Of a stretch of 64,000 bases of DNA, positions 1 through 12,897 are shown in pieces. The notes under the pieces are model-generated. The model was given only the letters and a program-made list of their open reading frames with translations. It had not been told where the DNA came from and did not search any database. This stretch comes from Takakia lepidozioides (lineage: Eukaryota; Streptophyta; Takakiopsida; Takakiales; Takakiaceae), in contig CM060734.1 of NCBI GenBank assembly GCA_030704615.1, positions 56,806,042 through 56,870,041 of the forward strand, in the 5' to 3' direction. A program made the translations under genes and the position numbers. Positions within the stretch are counted from its first letter, which is position 1; the number at the start of each line of letters is the position of its first letter.

Positions 1-252
1 CTTGGAATTTTTTTTCTCGAGACATATTTCTTCGGCAGCCTTAGTGTAGTGAGAGTTTAGAGGTCTATCAGTGATTTCATTATGTGCAATTTCAGCTTAT
101 TGAGCGTAGCAAATGTTGAAGTGTAGTTTCTCCAATAGTGCTGATGTCTATGGTTTGTAATCTCTTGCCAAGATAGTGGTTTGTAACCATTTGATCATGG
201 AACTGACCGACCAACTAAAGCCTGGAGTATGTGACAGATTCTCATATGCAAG

Positions 253-3200
253 CCTGAAGAAGTGAAGCGGATGGAGGCGATAATGAAGGAGGGATGTAAG
301 CCACTGCAATCATGCTTGAGTAAGGACAAGAATGGCATGATGCGGGCTCTGTTGGAAGTAGTTGCAGGTGGAGCTGTGCAGAGTGCAGCTGATGTGCAGC
401 GCTATGTGCAATGCACTCTGCTGAATGCCACTCAGCCTTTTGAGCAAGTCGTGAAAGCTGCACAGGACTCACTACGCTGGTTGTGCTACCAGCGCTTGCT
501 GGAGTGGGATCCCCAGTCTCAACTCTACACCGCTACGCTGCTGGGTCGAGCTGCCTTCAGTAGCTCTCTGAGCCCTGAGGAGTCCTTGGTAATGGGCCTA
601 CTGATGTCTTTCATGTGTAAGACTGCTTCTTTACATTAGGGCGCAAAAGAGAACTGGAAATGTTATATTAACTGCGTATTATCCCACAGTAAGGTGAGTT
701 TTCACATTGAATACAAAGTTGTGTTTGCTATTGGTATTAGTGGTAATTTTTATGTTACTGGCAGTTTTGAAGTTATGTTTCTTAAGGCTAGGGTACTATC
801 TTTCTATAAGTAAGGGTTATGCTGTGTTGTGTTAGTGGCTAGCTTCATAATGTGAAGGATGAACCAATGGCAGGTCGTGTTTGAGGATCTGGCAAAAGCT
901 AGGGAGGGTTTCGTGCTGGCCTCTGATTTGCACTTGCTGTATGAGGTCACTCCCATTTATGTGGAACTCGAACCGGACTGGGGTGTTTTCTACCAACGCT
1001 TTGTGGAGCTCTCTCCCCTTGACCAGGTCTGTCTTCTCATACCTTGTTCAGTTTCTCCCTCATGTAATGTGATACTTTTAAGGTGAACTAAGCCTTTGAG
1101 ACAAATTCCTTTTGCACACCTCTGTTCTGCTTGCACTTTCCCACCTCTCCCTTGTCTGGTATGCTCTTTGGGCTTCCTAAGGACACTGTAAAGTTCCTTT
1201 TTCTTTTCCTCTCTGTCTCTTCAACTTCTGATAAATAGTTTTTGGAAGCAGGCAGTTGGCAACAGGGTGGGAGTTCTGGAGCCCTTTTTACTCCGCATGT
1301 GTCATGGTGCACCAGTGATGCAACAGCGTGGTGGGCGACCACGAAATGGGAAGGGCCTTAGAGGCAAAGGCTCGCCTTTCTCTCGGAAGTCGGGGTGGGC
1401 GAATGCAAGTGGGGCACTTCTTTCCGTGGACCAAATGCTACGAGTATGCCGGCGCTTCTATGTCGCCCTTATGCTCTCTAAACTGGTCCAGGTACCTGAG
1501 CGTCTGTGAACGGCAATGATGAAGTCAAAGCATTCTGATACTGCATGTCCTGATTGTCCACTTATTGCACTCTTGTGAGGTGTAACAATTCAGCTTTGCT
1601 TGGTGCTTGGTGCTTGGTGGAAGCAGGAAGTATCGTTGATGAATGTTTGTGAGACATTCAAGGTGCCAAGGGGCACAGTGCAGGGACTGCAGGAGAGCAC
1701 TGGCAGATTCGCAGGCATGGTGGCAGCCTTCTGTGAAAGGCTGGGATGGCATGACATGGAGGGCTTGGTGTCCAAATTTCAGAACCGTGTTTCTTTTGGT
1801 GTCAAGTCTGAAATTTTGGAGCTCATTGAGATACCCTGTGTGAAGGTGCGGTCTCAGTGCTCAATGCGAAATTTCGGTCCTTTAAAGGTTGATCACTTTG
1901 TATTGGAATATGGATCCCTACTTAGGGCAAGCAGGCCCCATTATGCCTCAAGTCCTGTGCTCCATTAGATTCTTTAAATTGAGAATGGACTTGTGCCTAG
2001 TTATGACTTGTCCACAGTATTCTTCAAGGAGGTTTCTGACCGTGGAAGGTTGTTCTTTATTAACTCTGTCTGCTCCCAGGCAGCAAGAGCAAGAGCATTA
2101 TTCAAGGCAGGTATGCGGAGTGTGCAAGCTGTAGCTGAAGCCACACTTCCAGAGCTTGCTAAGGCTCTTCAGGATGGTTCCTCTTGGACAGGTCAAGGTA
2201 TGACAATCTTCCTATTGAGGAACTGGTAATAGGGCCAGTTGACTGGTTGTCCAATCAGCAATACTCTTTCTTTTATTTGACTGGTTGCCTTGTTTGCATG
2301 AGTGGGCGGCCCCAGCAATGGAGGTATCCCTGGGGCATGTTCTCCATGTATAGGCATTTTTCTTGGATCTGGAGGACTCATTACACCTGCTTTGTGAATG
2401 CTGAAGTGGAGTTGTGAAGTCATGATTCAGGCGTGGTTTGCATTTGCAATCTTTGTGATGAGTTTTGTTTCATCCACTAACTTCAAAAAATTTGCGATAA
2501 ATCTTGCATGCAGAAGATGCCAAAAATAGAGGTCGGCATTGGCTACAGATGATGGTGGCCCGCAAAATTAAGAATGAAGCAAGACGTATTGTACTGGATC
2601 GTGCAGAAGAAGCTCGCATTGCAGCCTTCTCTGCGTTTCAAGCTCTTGGTGTTCATGTGCCTCCCTCACTGGTTGAGCCTCTTTCTGCCCTTGATGTTGG
2701 GGCAGAACTCTCAGAACCAGTCACAACAAGAAGCTGGAACCTTCCCAGTGACAAAGATTTGCCTTTTCCCAATTGTGCTTCAAGCAGGCTTCTGCCTGAA
2801 GTAGCAGGCAGTGCCATAGAGAACTGTCTCTCTTACAGTACAGTGAAGGGACATAGTAAAGTCTTCAGACGGAATTTGCTGGGATGTTGTACATTTGCAA
2901 AAGAGAGTGGTGGAATCGAGGGCCATGATCTGCAGAATGTGACAAATATGGAAGGTGGCTTTAAATTTGTAAATGCCACTGGCCGCAATGGTCTGCAGGT
3001 GCCAGGTAGCTCTTCTGATGAACAAAATGTGAATGACAAGGAGCAGTGCCAAAATCCAGGGCACGAAGACTCGAAAGACATGGGCTTGGTTGGGTTGGGG
3101 TCTGACGCAGTGGTGACAAAGCGGGCTGACTGTTTTGACTGTAAGAAAGATGTCGGTGATGCAGCTGCCCTGTTTGCAGGCTCTTTGATCACATGGGGGG

Positions 3201-6200
3201 AAGGTGCCAATGGCAGTATTGATGTGAAGGCAGCTGAGGAACTGGTTACCGGACCAATAGATGTAGATGACCTAGCTGGTGGATTTGATGAGTTTTGGGA
3301 GAGGTGGCAGGTTGTCAACGAATTCGCCTTTGATCTGTATTTTAAAATGCAGAGTACTGAAGCCGCTGCCCCACTCTTTGAGGTGGAGGGCATTGCCCTC
3401 TGCTGGAAGGACTCACCTGTTTACTACATCAGTTTTTTAAACCAACTCAGGTCATTGAGTAGATGTGGTGGAAGTGCCCATGGTGGCAATAAATTACATG
3501 ATGCATTGACAGACGATAAGGAGAAATTCAATCCAATCCAATGCTTGGGAGACGACTTGTTGGATATAGCTAAGACACGATGGAACAAGGTTACCCAGGC
3601 TTTAACCAAAACAGGCGTAAAGAAGATTGCCTGGGATCTTAAGAGCCAACTTCATGCTTTTGGTAGACCGGGGCTTAATATGCCACCCTTAAAGAATACA
3701 ATTGACTTGAAGCTACGAGAGAGCCAGCTCAAGGCATTACCGGCTGTAAAGCTGCAGGAGCCCATGGTTGATGTGCGTGTTGCTGCCTGGCTTCTATGGC
3801 CTGATGAGGAAAGCTCCCAAGTTCTTTCCCTTGAGCAGGTGACTACCCTTGTTGCAATGCTTGTTTATGTGTCTCCAGAAACTTACAATTGTTCTAATAG
3901 CATGCGATGACTTGAGCTGAAGGTAGATGCCTATGTCCCAATTGTTGTGAGCCATTTGTCATGAACTAAGCAAGCCGACACAGGGAATGGCATGAGTACA
4001 TTTCTTACTGTGGTTGGGTGCAGCAAATGGTTTGGATGTCTAAGTTGAATATGTTGAAATTCAACGAGCTATTTGGGAGGCAGGTGGTACAGTAGATAAA
4101 ACCATTTCTTGAAGATTCACAAGGTTAGAGTGGAGATTTTGCTCGTGTAAGCCATTCAAGCTAAACACAAACTATATCTGATGTTTGAAGTTAATGGTTC
4201 CTTCTTAAGAAGTTTGTAGCTGGAAAGTGAAGCACTAACAAAAGAAAAATATTTGTCATCTTGTGCATTCCTTGGGCAGTTGTCTGCGCAAACTGAGTGT
4301 CTCATGCATTGATGACCTGGTAATACCTGAATCTTTGACTTCTTTCGAGATAAGTTGTGTAGTATGCAAAGCAAGGCCTTGATTCAAATTGATTTCTCTT
4401 TCCTCCTTCCCAGCAGGTGAGATGTAGGTTGCAGCGTGTTTGATGGTTGACTATTGTTTTCCTAATATATTTGACAGGAAGTAAAGAAGAGATTGCCTGG
4501 TGAGGTTGCAGCTGCTGCCAGCAGGGCAGGAAGGTGGGGCAACCAGATGGGTTGTGTGGCAGGTAATGGTTGCTGCCGTCGGGCAGCACAAGTGTGGGCA
4601 TTGCATTCAGCTTTTTGGAAGCTGTTAATGACAGAGGGCCTCGACCATCCTCTCCTTCAACTAGAAATGCCCTTGGTAATATTTTCCTCCGTCCTTTACA
4701 ATTTGGGGCAACTCTCTTTGAAAATTCAGTGATGCTTTCCACATCACCTGCCTCTCAATCAGTGTGTTTCAAGTGAAGTATGACGAGGTTAAAGAAAATG
4801 AAGGATCCCTATAAGTAACACCACCCTAAGATGTAGGTCACAGCAGCATAAAAAGCCTTCGTTCCTTTCCAGGTAAGTAGGTGCAATTATAGGCAAAGGG
4901 ATACCTTGCATAAATCTGAAGCTTCCATTCCCTTCTAGTCACAGACTATTTTAGTGGAGGCGTAAGTTTGGAGATGCAACAGAAAAGATTGTCTTAGGAG
5001 CACACCAGCAAAGTGAAAGAAAGGAAGGAAAAGATTTCATGACATCCATGGAATCTCAGAGAGAATGACAAGAATGAGCTATAGCTGCCATTATTAATTT
5101 GGGTTTATGGAATGGCTTGAGAGGAAACTTTCTGCATGCAACAAATGGTCACGGAGAAAGGGAGGTGAGTATGACAAGACATATGTGGTCAGGTAGGAGT
5201 GCTGGCAGACATGGAGAATTGGGGACTTGGGGTGGATATGGAGGGATGTCATAGAGCACAGCAACTGGTGCATCACAAACTTCAGGATCTTGAAGTCAAA
5301 GCTCAGGAGTTAGCAGGAATGGCCTTTGCCCTTTCAGTGCCAGCAGAGGTGGCACATGTGCTCTACAGACACTTAAAGTTGCCAGTACCTCCACACTGTC
5401 ACAAGGGCAAGCAACATCCCAGTACGGATAAGCATGCCCTTGACTGGCTCAGGTCTCAACCCGAACCACATCTTTTCCAGTTACTATATGCATTTTTTGT
5501 TATGAAGTTCACAAGTTGACAATCACTTCAATCAGTGACTGCATGTATCCAAATATTCAGTGTTAGGGGCAGATATGGCATTTATTTCGACTGTGTGCCC
5601 TTGTAAACTTCATCACTATCCAGCCCTGTTATTTGGCAGCTATTGCAGTTGCGGTGATTGTTAGGAGCAGAATTTTGTGCGGTTGAGATATGGCATTTAT
5701 TTCACCGCGTAAACCTCCACAGGTCTCTATCAAGCCCTGTCAGTGGCAGCTTTGGTGCAAAAATCACATATATCAGATGTATTACAGTTGAAGTCTACTC
5801 CTTTGGTCCGCAGACTGGAAGCACTGTTGTTGGCAATGGTGTTTGTAAACCCAGTGCTTATGCAGGGCTCCAGAAGTCCCAAAACTTACAACATGGGATG
5901 CAGACTCTGTATATTGTGGCCATAAGCAGCACAGCCCTGTTGCCCATTTCGACCAGCAGTACATTCTAGGACATGCACAGAAACAAAGCCTTGATTTGGA
6001 TTGTTGGAACTCTGAATGCAGGGATGAGCACCCTATCACAGGATTAATCAGAGAGCATCGAAGCCTGTCAAAACTACTACATAGCACACTTGGGGCTATA
6101 GCTGCCTGGGCAAAGTCTCCCAAGTCTTTGGCGCCCTTCAAAGAGGTGAACGGTAGAATGCAGGTGTACCATATCTATGGACGTTGGCTTCAGACCTCAA

Positions 6201-9140
6201 CAGCCACAGGGAGACTGTCAATGGAGGACCCCAATCTCCAGGTTACCTTTTCATTGACATGGAATCGTTTGTTCCATATTAAAGGGTGAATCTCTTGCAG
6301 AATGTCTGGCAGACCTTTGGGGTTTTTCAGCATTGAAGACTAGTGACTGACTTCTACAGATGTTTTACTAAGATAGTTTGGTATTTCAACAACTCAAGAT
6401 AGGTGTAACAGATTCTGAACTTGATTTTTGTGATGAACCAGTGCGTGGAGCGTCCACTTAGCTTCACCGTTGATGGAGTGAGCTGCCAAGATGTTGAAGA
6501 CATGACTTTGGGTCAGAAGTTTGAAATCAACGCTCGTCAGCTGTTTGTTCCTACCCAGGTAAATACACTGCACGCAGTGAAGTATAGGCCTGTGTAAGGT
6601 TATCTTTTTCTTGTGTGACTCTCCAGAGTTAGCTAGGTTGCTATCCACCCCTGTGCTGTTAAATCACACCCAACATATTCATCCCACTTAGCAGTGATGG
6701 CTCTACACTGTGTGAGGGCATTGCCGTGCTAGACAAGGTTTCTCAAAGTGTTGGGGATGGTCAGCTACTAAATATTTCTTTCTGAACATTGGCTAAGCAA
6801 TCTGGAACTTGGCAAGTAAACTTGCTTGAATGAGCTGTGCAGGAAGGGTGGGTGCTCATGTCAGCTGACTACTCACAGATTGAGTTGCGTTTGATGGGCC
6901 ATTTCTCTGGAGATGCCTCCCTTATAGCCCTTCTCAGCAAACCCATGGGAGACCTTTTTCGTATGCTGGCAGCAGAATGGACAGGCCTTGTAGAACCTGC
7001 AGTGACTGAGCAACAGCGTGAGCATACCAAGCGTCTGGTATATGGAATGCTGTATGGGATGGGAGTGCACACACTGGCCGATCATCTGGAGTGCTCTGTT
7101 GCAGAAGCACAAGAAATGATGGAACGCTTCAAGGCTAAATATCCTGGAGTGTCGGCATGGCTCCATAATGCTGTGGAGTGCTGCCGTCAGACAGGGTCTG
7201 TCGCATCTTGTTCTATGGATCATTCATGGTTTTCATTGCTGAGACAAAGAAAAGCATGGGCTGCAGAATGAAGGAGGTAAACATAGGCATATACACAGAT
7301 AAGAGACAGTAAGAGGAGGTATATTCTTGTGAGGAAGGTGTGCATACATGTAAATCTTATAAACTCTTTGGCAACATTTTCCAGATACGTAAAAACTTTG
7401 AGCGGGAGGAAGCGGTACCTGGAGAAGATCAATGCTGGAAAATATGGGGAGCAGGCTAAGGCAGAGAGGCAGGCCGTGAACTCCATCTGTCAGGTATGTT
7501 TGTGTGTGTTGTTCCATGCCTTCCCTGCACCACTGCTTGAAAACCCCTTAAGAATGTTCTTGGCATTGCCATTGTCACAAAGTTGAGATGAGAGTTTCAA
7601 TTGCTAAACTGTTTCAGCATTTTCACTTGAGAACTAGACAAGTATGTCTGGAAGTTATGGGTAGTACAACTGTACACCAAATGCGCATACCCGGTTCCAT
7701 ACCTGTAGTTTCTTCTATTGCCTGAAGAAGGATATTATCTCTGCTAAAGGCCAAAGGGTCTAGTGGGATCCATCAGTTCCACCCAACTATAATCAGAAAA
7801 TAAAGGTAAGGTGTGCAGACACTGACTGAAGATTTGGCGCCGTTGAAGCAGGGTTCTGCAGCAGATTTGATCAAAATGGCGATGATTAAAGTTCAAGCTG
7901 CTATAGCTACAGATTCCAGGGAAAGTGGACTGGCTACTCCAATCCACCAGACTGGGCACCAAGAGAATAGGACTTCAATGTTCCCAGGCCTTTGTCGGAT
8001 GCTGTTGCAGGTCAGATACCTCTTCTGTTGGCTGGGATTCACGTCGACTTGAGACCCTGGATCTTTGCTTTAATTTCGGTTGGATTATTGGATAGAATCT
8101 CACCGCTTTGACTTCCTACGTAAAACTATATAGAAGAGTTATTGAGATCTATTTAACCTCATGGATTTGTTAGTGTGAGCAGTGTCTTGTCAGATTGATC
8201 TTGCTTTTCCGCTCATCCTCTGGAATCACGTCGACTTGAGACCCTGGATCTTTGCTTTAATTTCGGTTGGATTATTGGATAGAATCTCACCGCTTTGACT
8301 TCCTACGTAAAACTATATAGAAGAGTTATTGAGATCTATTTAACCTCATGGATTTGTTAGTGTGAGCAGTGTCTTGTCAGATTGATCTTGCTTTTCCGCT
8401 CATCCTCTGGAATCATCGTCCAAATTTCACCTTTGCTTTTAGGGATTGAAGTCTGGTGAACCATTCTTGGTCGTTTGTGGGATATGAGCTTGCCATTCCT
8501 ACCCCGTGCACCCGTCTGGGATGTTCCCCTGATGCGTGCAATGTAGAAGAAAATTGTGACAAACCTCTCTAGTTGCCAACCTCTAACAATGATGGTGTGA
8601 CTATAGATACATGATGAGCTGGTTCTGGAGGTGGATCATCGTGTAGTGAAGGAAGTTGGTTATATGCTACGCTCTTGCATGGAAGGAGCTGCAACCCTTC
8701 GAGGTACTGAAACCACTTGCTCTGTTCTGGTTGTCTGTCCAATTAAGATTGTGTTTGCTTGTAAGCCTGCTACTTTCTTTTGGCATCTGGTTTTACTTGA
8801 TTGGGGGTTGGAGTTTCTGACTCAGAGGAGTGTGTACTGGTAGTGCTGTAGACTCTCACAACATTTTGCTTTGCCATCCAATATGTGCATTCATCTTCTG
8901 GAGCTTGGTTTAGGAGCTTGGTTTAGGTCAGTTCCAGGGGAGTTGTGAATGTACTCCTTTGCTTTGACAATGTTCCAACCTAGCCAGATAGCAAGGTAGG
9001 CATGTCACCTGAAAGAGCTATCATGTCATCTTCACTGATTCCACATGGTCGTTTATGCAGTCCCTCTTCGAGTTAAATTACGTGTTGGGACCTCGTGGGG
9101 TACACTGGAGCCATTTCAAGAAAGTTCCACTGCCAGTTAA
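253..9140 (+). CDS. TEB: DNA polymerase theta (TEBICHI/POLQ), 3' fifteen exons
   Basis: Helicase-polymerase fusion for theta-mediated (microhomology) end joining of double-strand breaks in the nucleus. The helicase core lies upstream of the window. Inferred exons: 253-588, 874-1026, 1252-1491, 1627-1845, 2080-2197, 2514-3838, 4478-4675, 5193-5452, 6022-6241, 6442-6558, 6843-7195, 7385-7493, 7852-8010, 8607-8703, 9061-9140 (TAA 9138-9140). Every junction is GT-AG and all phases match; the sum is 1327 codons plus stop. The first five exons encode the helicase C-terminal winged-helix and ratchet region ([29 protein letters not shown]). The 1.3-kb sixth exon holds a low-complexity linker (about 2700-3250) and a 3'-5' exonuclease-like fold whose first acidic motif is degenerate (AFDLYF). 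The family A polymerase follows: motif [17 protein letters not shown] (from about 6867), motif [14 protein letters not shown] (from about 7024), motif [10 protein letters not shown] at the start of the 8607 exon. No lesion is seen, so this is probably a functional host gene. The exact 5' edge of the first exon is approximate. Confidence 0.93.
8041..8414. repeat. Perfect 187-bp tandem duplication in a POLQ intron
   Basis: Positions 8041-8227 and 8228-8414 appear identical base for base. Both begin ACGTCGACTTGAGACC and end CATCCTCTGGAATC. The pair lies in the 8011-8606 intron, between the exon ending MLLQ and the motif C exon, and does not touch either splice site. The lack of any difference means a recent duplication or an assembly artefact. 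Confidence 0.9.
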
Positions 9141-10862
9141 TTTACCATATTAGCACCTGAAACTGGACATTTGTAGTGTAGGCATTTCAAAAATTATTAT
9201 GACCTTGTGCAGACAAAAAGGTTGGAGAAGATGGCGAAGTGCACACATATCTGTATGTTGTAAAGCCAAGAACAAGTGAAATAGTACTCTGAACCACTGG
9301 AGAAAGCCACATGAACCTGTTTAATACTTGTAACTTATGTTATCTCTGCATTGCGATTCAGCAGGGTTTTAAACACAATGTCACCATCTCATTTTGTTGT
9401 TGAATACAGCTGTTCCAAAGAGACTGCAGCTGTGGTCTCACGAATATTGATATCAGAAAGATTCCAATATCAAAATCTGTGTTTGCAAATGGGAATCTTT
9501 GCCCTTCACTGCCTTGGAGAAGTTCTACATAAACAGGACAACTATGCACAGTGCCACAGATTCTCCACTAACGATGAATGAGAAAATTCCTGTGAGAATT
9601 CCCGTGTGAAATTCCCTTGCAAAACATATGAGGAAGCAGCTGGCCCCTCCTTACACCCGCTTTTCATTGCATGGTGTGAGGAACAATTGCGACTGTGTCA
9701 TCATACTGAGCAGCTCATCTCAGAGATTACCTGCACACTCAAAATCTTTGTGCACTACTAGTTGGCTTCCTATACAGTCGGTAAAATGGAATGGTGGGGA
9801 TAGTAATTCACTTTCATGTCGCGCCTGTCTATCCAGAAACCACATCTTTGTGGATCCAGGAACCTGCAAGATCAGATCATCGATACTTAGTCGATTGAAA
9901 GGAAACCATGTCAGTGAACAGTGCGAGAGGAAGATCCACACGCGTGTCCATGGACGTGGCACTGACAAATGCCTCGCAGATGTTGGCATCTCTTAACGTT
10001 GCAACAGATGAGTTGGAAATGGTGGCATCTTTGCAGGTTCGCGAGAGCCTCACAAGGGGTCCCTCGTTCCCTGTACGAAGATTGACCTTGCCTACAAGGG
10101 GCAGGAGGGGTGCTTGAACACCACCTCCTGCTCCCGCGATCCCTGAAAAGGGCTTTGCAAAACAACAAAAAATAATAAGGGTCCTTTGGGACCCAACCAG
10201 GCCAGCTGGGGAATAATTTAGAGTGAAAAATGGAAGGTGACAAGTGAAGATTTACTCATGGGTGGTTATATGTTATATGCTCATTATAATGCAGAGAGAA
10301 CCTGCCGAAAGTGAACTGTCTTTACATTCCGCATATGGATCATAGAAAACGCTGCGAGGTGGGGGTTCTAGACCTGTGCCAGGCTCCATACTTGTTTCTC
10401 TGCCAACTACCAAACACCCTTTCGAGCGAGTATATGCAGAAGTACACTGCGTCTGCTAGAGAGAATGTGTGATCGCTGAAAGAAAGAAAAGGGAAGGGAC
10501 TAGTTGAGGCCCGTAATATCGGCTGATCGTTGATGAGGTGTTGTCGTCGAGGAGAGTACTAAGTGGATGAGGTCGACCTTCTGTTTTAGCTCAGACCCAC
10601 AGAAAATTCTGACCTGTCCCTGTGAGAGCGTACCATGATCCTTGGATCATTTTCACCAGCCGTTGGGCATGCAGAAATGCTCAATCATTTCGCCAATGCA
10701 AGTCTGTCGTCCTCCGAATTTCCTTTCACGTCTTGCAATTACCGTCTCGTGACTGCCAAAGCCTGCAAGCCCTCCAGCAGTGGTCCTGTCCCAGTTGTGG
10801 TCAGCTCAAGATGCAAACAGTACGGAACGATGGGGTTGCAAGTGTGTTAGACACTTGGGAAG
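9141..10862. other. POLQ 3' flank, no gene recognised
   Basis: After the POLQ stop, AT-rich sequence is probably the 3' UTR and intergenic DNA. Short open frames (for example 9351-9581, 9628-9996, 10622-10936) resemble no family I know and overlap on both strands. A small direct repeat of GAGCTTGGTTTAG lies near 8900-8925, inside the last POLQ intron. Confidence 0.5.
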
Positions 10863-10974
10863 ATGTGGGGCCAGGAAGAAGGCCCACGCTCACTTCTTCG
10901 TACAACCCCTCAAGCAGTGATGGTGAAGAGACGTGAAGACACCCCTCTCTCTGAATCAACCAAGAAATCCTCTG
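10863..10974 (+). CDS. Possible first coding exon, unknown protein
   Basis: An ATG at 10863 opens a 37-codon frame ending exactly at a strong donor (TCTG|GTAAGT, GT at 10975). The peptide is basic and hydrophilic (it includes MVKRREDTPLSESTKKSS). An in-frame TAG lies just upstream. No second exon could be identified between 11 and 12.9 kb, and the protein is not recognised. This rests only on ATG-to-donor geometry and may be chance. Confidence 0.2.
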
Positions 10975-12897
10975 GTAAGTCCCTTGATTTTGGGATTGGT
11001 AGAACATCTTGTTAGGTTCTTGTTAGGTTCGTGTTTATGTTTCGATGCGGATCCAAATGTTCACCAAGAGTTTACAACGTTTAGAATGTACTCATAGGAC
11101 ATCCGTATAGAGATCGATTCTTAGCAAAGAGTAGGCGAAAGAGGCAGCGTTATATTGATCGAATCGTCGAGCATCCGGGGAACAGGTAGGTGGAGGTAGA
11201 TAGCCTACAGGTCCTTATATACTAAACGGTCGTTCTGTTTCGAAGTCCCTATAGATACGGTTTCAGCAAGTTACAGAGATTTCAGCACATGGTGGGTGAT
11301 GTCAATGGGTTATGACAATTGTGTAATAGCTTGCTGTGGTTTTTCACAGAGATTATGGATAAGAAGATGTGTGTTCCACATGTGAGCCAATCTTTTGCTT
11401 TATCTTTCTGCCAGTGGGATTTCTTAAGAAACGTTGAGTGTAACAAGAGGAGCATGGTCAGCATATTGTAGAGCTTCACCTGATCGTTTACATCAGGTAC
11501 ACCCTGGATACCTCGAACACCTAAAGTGGGCTCATGTGCCTGCACTCATTCAGAAATAGGCAACCAAATATGTCGTTGAAAAACTCTACCTCTACACCTG
11601 CATCTGTCCTCTTTCTCCTACAATGTTCTCCACATCATACTCAAGTTGTGGTGGCAAGTCAATTGAAGAAAAATACTCTGGACAACAGCCTGGCAATTTG
11701 TGGACTCCGCAAACAGATAAGAAACCACAAACATGTTCTCCAGTCAAACTTGTCTCCATGGCGACAGTCTTGAATTGGTACCAGCATCACAGCAGCTATT
11801 TGAAACCTACCTCTACATAGAAGCTTCGGATGGAAGGAGTTATCCAGCATGATGTCAACTCCATAAATAGCCCTTGATCTTGAACAGTGCATTAACAGCA
11901 CGAAGAACATCCCTCACTCTCTTCTGTACTGGATAACGGCCACCGGGTGGACCCGGCGAGCGGCTGGGCCGCGAGCAGGGTCAACCGATGGCCATTATCG
12001 AACGTAATTGGAATGGGGGAGTATTACTGGGGCGACAAACCCCAAATGTCGCTATCAGAGCTACGATAGCCGGAAAAAACGTGCCACGTGGTGCAATGTG
12101 GCAAACTCCCTTGACAAGTGAAGGGCCAAACCCTGTGAAACGTTGGGTGGAAGCTATAATACGACCCCATGTCCAATTACGTATGTCTATCCATTTCACT
12201 GTGAGGGTGGATGAGAAAACGGAGGACAAAATGCAGTAAGAAAATTGTCATAATATAATCAATTCTTGGCAGATAGTTTCCAACATCAGTGAAGAAACAG
12301 CCGATAAAGTCCTTTGGTTCCAAACAGCCCTGCTCCAACTAAGGCACATCAGATCACAATAGGCTGGAAAGAGACTCCTTCTCAAACTGAGGTACCCAGT
12401 TCACCGGCCTGCAACCATAATTCAGCAAATCAATCATACCCACTTTCCAGTTTAGGGTTGGGCTGAAAAGACATGGTAGTTATGGATAATGCAGAATTGA
12501 TGTGGGGTGTCACCCTGGGACTTTTCCCAGTTCATAGATTATCCAACATGGAGGTTTTACCTACTGTCATATTTTGAAATGATATACCATTGTATGTTTT
12601 CAGATGCAAAATTACATTTCCACGGCCTTATTTGATGATATGTGAACCCCCAACAAAACACCCTGGAGCATTAAAGAGTGTAGTGTCTTTCATCATATGT
12701 AGCCCCACATTGTGTTGCAGAAAGTATTGTCAGCTGAGTTACATCCAAGAAAATTGATGTGATCTTTTTACTCAAAACAAACCAACCGTCCCTCTAACAG
12801 AGATGTGTCCACTGAAGCCAAATTCATCTGTTTATTTCCCCCTATTTTGTTTGATATTGGTAAAAAGAATTGTCCATTATGTCATCACTATTCAAAT
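10975..12897. other. Stretch without a recognised gene
   Basis: Mostly AT-rich unique-looking sequence. A more GC-rich island at 11935-12240 carries an 83-codon frame in plus and an 82-codon frame in minus that match nothing I know. Conceivably an old insertion; no transposon termini or RNA gene are visible. Confidence 0.4.

Noticed and set aside
10622-10936. A zinc-ribbon protein (CPSCG) at 10.6-10.9 kb
   Set aside because: Only one CxxC pair, no second pair, two other open frames over the same bases, and no homology recognised.
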